Origin: Oscillospiraceae bacterium
Lineage (GTDB): Bacteria > Bacillota > Clostridia > Oscillospirales > Ruminococcaceae
DNA: 50,116 nt
Assembly (NCBI GenBank): GCA_017396665.1
Contig: JAFQLH010000025.1
Location: forward strand, 1 to 50,116
Reading direction: 5' to 3'
Shown in pieces: positions 48,706 to 50,116 of the stretch; within the stretch, counting starts at the first letter, position 1, and each line of letters begins with the position of its first letter. The notes beneath the pieces are model-generated. The model was not told the origin of the DNA, searched no databases, and worked only from the letters and a program-made list of their open reading frames with translations. A program made the position numbers and the translations under genes.

Positions 48706-49392
48706 GTGAAAATAGGCGGATTTCAGAAGCTGACGCTTCTCGATTATCCCGGAAAGGTTGCCTGCCTGGTGTTTACAAAGGGTTGTAATCTGCGTTGCCC
48801 CTTCTGTCATAATGCCTCGCTTGTAACTCATACGCAGGATGCGGGAGATGTCACACAGGAGGAAATTCTCAGCTACCTTCAGAAACGAAAGGGACTGCTC
48901 GACGGTGTCTGTATAACAGGCGGTGAACCGCTTATGCAAAAGGGCATCGAGGAGTTTATCGCAAAGGTTAAGGAGCTGGGATACAGCGTAAAGCTTGATA
49001 CAAACGGAACGTTCCCCGATAAGCTTAGGGAACTGCTCGACAAAAAGCTTGTCGATTACGTCGCAATGGATATTAAGAACTGTAAGGAAAAATATCCTGC
49101 CACAACGGGAATTCAAGGCTTCGGGCTTGAAAGCGTAGAGAAAAGCCTTGCGGTACTCAAGGAGTCGGGCGTCGAGTATGAGCTGAGAACAACAGTCACG
49201 GACGAGCTCCATACACCTGAGGATATCGGAAAAATCGCACTCTGGATAAAGGATACCCAAAAGTATTTTATCCAGAATTTCAAGGACTCAGGAGATATAA
49301 TTTTAGGCGGACTGAATCCCGTCAGCGACGAAAAACTGGAGGAAATGCTTGAAAAATCAGCATTACAGGGCGTTTTAGCTCAATCAAGATAA
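48706..49392 (+). CDS. nrdG: Anaerobic ribonucleotide reductase activating protein (radical SAM)
   Basis: A 228-residue radical SAM enzyme. FTKGCNLRCPFCHN holds the CxxxCxxC cluster site and ITGGEPLMQ the SAM motif. The start is likely GTG 48706, since KIGGFQKLTLLDYPGK is the usual N-terminus of this NrdG2 group; earlier GTGs at 48667 and 48670 lie within the hairpin. It makes the glycyl radical of NrdD, which follows 108 bases later under its own NrdR boxes. Confidence 0.9.
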   Translation: MKIGGFQKLTLLDYPGKVACLVFTKGCNLRCPFCHNASLVTHTQDAGDVTQEEILSYLQKRKGLLDGVCITGGEPLMQKGIEEFIAKVKELGYSVKLDTNGTFPDKLRELLDKKLVDYVAMDIKNCKEKYPATTGIQGFGLESVEKSLAVLKESGVEYELRTTVTDELHTPEDIGKIALWIKDTQKYFIQNFKDSGDIILGGLNPVSDEKLEEMLEKSALQGVLAQSR

Positions 49393-49403
49393 TTTCACTC
49401 AGA

Positions 49404-49456
49404 CCACAATATATAGTGAATTTACTATTGACAAATCACTATATATATTATATAAT
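49404..49456 (+). promoter_or_regulatory. nrdD promoter with two NrdR boxes
   Basis: TTGACA (49428-49433), 17 bp, TATAAT (49451-49456). CCACAATATATAGTGA (49404-49419) and ATCACTATATATATTA (49435-49450) match the NrdR box; centres are 31 bp apart, the spacing known for NrdR pairs. Confidence 0.85.
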
Positions 49457-49500
49457 TAGTTCATTACCACAAAATTTAAGGAACGGGGAGGAAAATTTAT

Positions 49501-50116
49501 GTATAACGTAGTAAAAAGAGACGGTAAGATAGTTTCGTTCGACCTTACCAAAATCAGTTCAGCAATCACCCAGGCATTCGAGGCTTGTAAGAAGCAGTAT
49601 AATGCCGATATCATTGACTTCCTTGCACTCAAGGTTACAGCAGAATTTGAGCCGAAAATCAGCGACCAGGCTATCTCGGTTGAAAATATCCAGGACAGCG
49701 TAGAATCTGTTCTCATCAAGGCAGGCTATGACGATGTTGCAAAGGCATACATCATCTACCGCCGTCAGAGAGAAAAGATTCGTAACCTTACAGCTACAAT
49801 GGTAGACTATAAGGCTATTATCGACAACTACCTCAATGTCAACGACTGGAGAGTTAAGGAGAACTCTACCGTTACATATTCAGTAGGCGGACTTATCCTC
49901 AGCAACTCAGGCGCAGTAACTGCAAACTACTGGCTCTCTGAAATCTATGATGACGAAATCGGCAATGCCCACAGAAATGCTGATATCCATATCCACGACC
50001 TCTCCATGCTTACAGGCTACTGTGCAGGCTGGTCACTCAAGCAGCTTATCCAGGAAGGTCTCGGCGGTGTTCCGGGCAAGATTACTTCAGCTCCTGCAAA
50101 GCACCTCGCAAGCCTC
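49501..50116 (+). CDS. nrdD: Anaerobic ribonucleoside-triphosphate reductase, N-terminal part
   Basis: A frame open to the window edge (205 codons). MYNVVKRDGKIVSFD... is an ATP-cone, the dATP/ATP switch, over residues 1-95. NLTATMVDYKAIIDNYL, then NSGAVTANYW and HIHDLSMLTGYCAGWSL match the start of the NrdD catalytic domain. GGGGAGG precedes ATG 49501. It reduces ribonucleotides to deoxyribonucleotides without oxygen, activated by NrdG. The C-terminal radical glycine lies beyond the window. Confidence 0.95.

Noticed and set aside
1-50116. tRNA, rRNA or riboswitch genes
   Set aside because: No cloverleaf with TTCGANNC and CCA, no rRNA-like stretch and no riboswitch motif I could recognise by eye; a covariance-model search would be decisive.

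Overview
The window looks like a chromosome segment of a Gram-positive gut anaerobe of the Ruminococcus / [Eubacterium] siraeum type (Clostridia, Oscillospiraceae). The reasons are a Cas13d effector (a family known mainly from these bacteria), an anaerobic ribonucleotide reductase with NrdR boxes, strong AGGAGG ribosome binding sites, many Clostridia-type regulators, a BspA-like LRR protein and a very large InlB/Cys-repeat secreted protein.

Region 1 (1-1844) ends a pilus/TadE-type locus and carries an LRR protein. Region 2 (1939-9098) is the highlight: a type VI-D CRISPR-Cas island. A 923-residue Cas13d (4913-7684) with two HEPN RxxxxH motifs is surrounded by eight separate mini CRISPR arrays holding 21 spacers in all. 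Each array is a self-contained unit: a near-perfect sigma-70 promoter with a 17-bp spacer, a roughly 30-nt leader containing an anti-repeat to the CRISPR repeat, one to five spacers, a truncated last repeat and an intrinsic terminator. The arrays form two clusters (A-B-C, then E-F-G-H) plus a single-spacer array D. Two other genes sit inside the island: a CAP-domain lipoprotein and a tandem OB-fold SSB-like protein of a kind seen on Clostridial conjugative elements. I see no cas1, cas2 or WYL gene here. Several spacers, read as targets, look like mRNA translation-start regions (Shine-Dalgarno plus ATG).

Region 3 (9284-18820) continues as accessory or defence-like DNA: a NERD nuclease-like operon with a DUF1232-like peptide and a GIY-YIG protein, an opposing 1597-residue fusion of DEDD exonuclease, RecQ helicase and UvrD helicase, an ADP-ribosylglycohydrolase, and a decayed toxin/immunity-like cluster of small genes including an HExxH protein.

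Region 4 (18938-37785) is mostly ordinary metabolism and regulation: a dGTPase-like HD protein, an operon of acyltransferase to flavodoxin containing one frameshifted reductase, a TSUP permease, a MerR/TipA regulator with a classical 19-bp-spacer promoter, an epimerase, an AraC regulator divergent from a sugar isomerase/oxidoreductase/transporter operon, Tex, a GNAT, an XRE protein with a glycine-periodic repeat tail, and a GntR-controlled ABC exporter. Region 5 (38097-50116) has an aldo/keto reductase, an AAC(3)-like acetyltransferase, the 1520-residue Cys/His-rich secreted protein, MaoC and peptide deformylase, an F420-ligase-like protein, two paralogous Asn-rich membrane peptides next to a small XRE regulator, and nrdG-nrdD with NrdR boxes. 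nrdD runs off the end of the window. I saw no tRNA, rRNA or intact insertion sequence.
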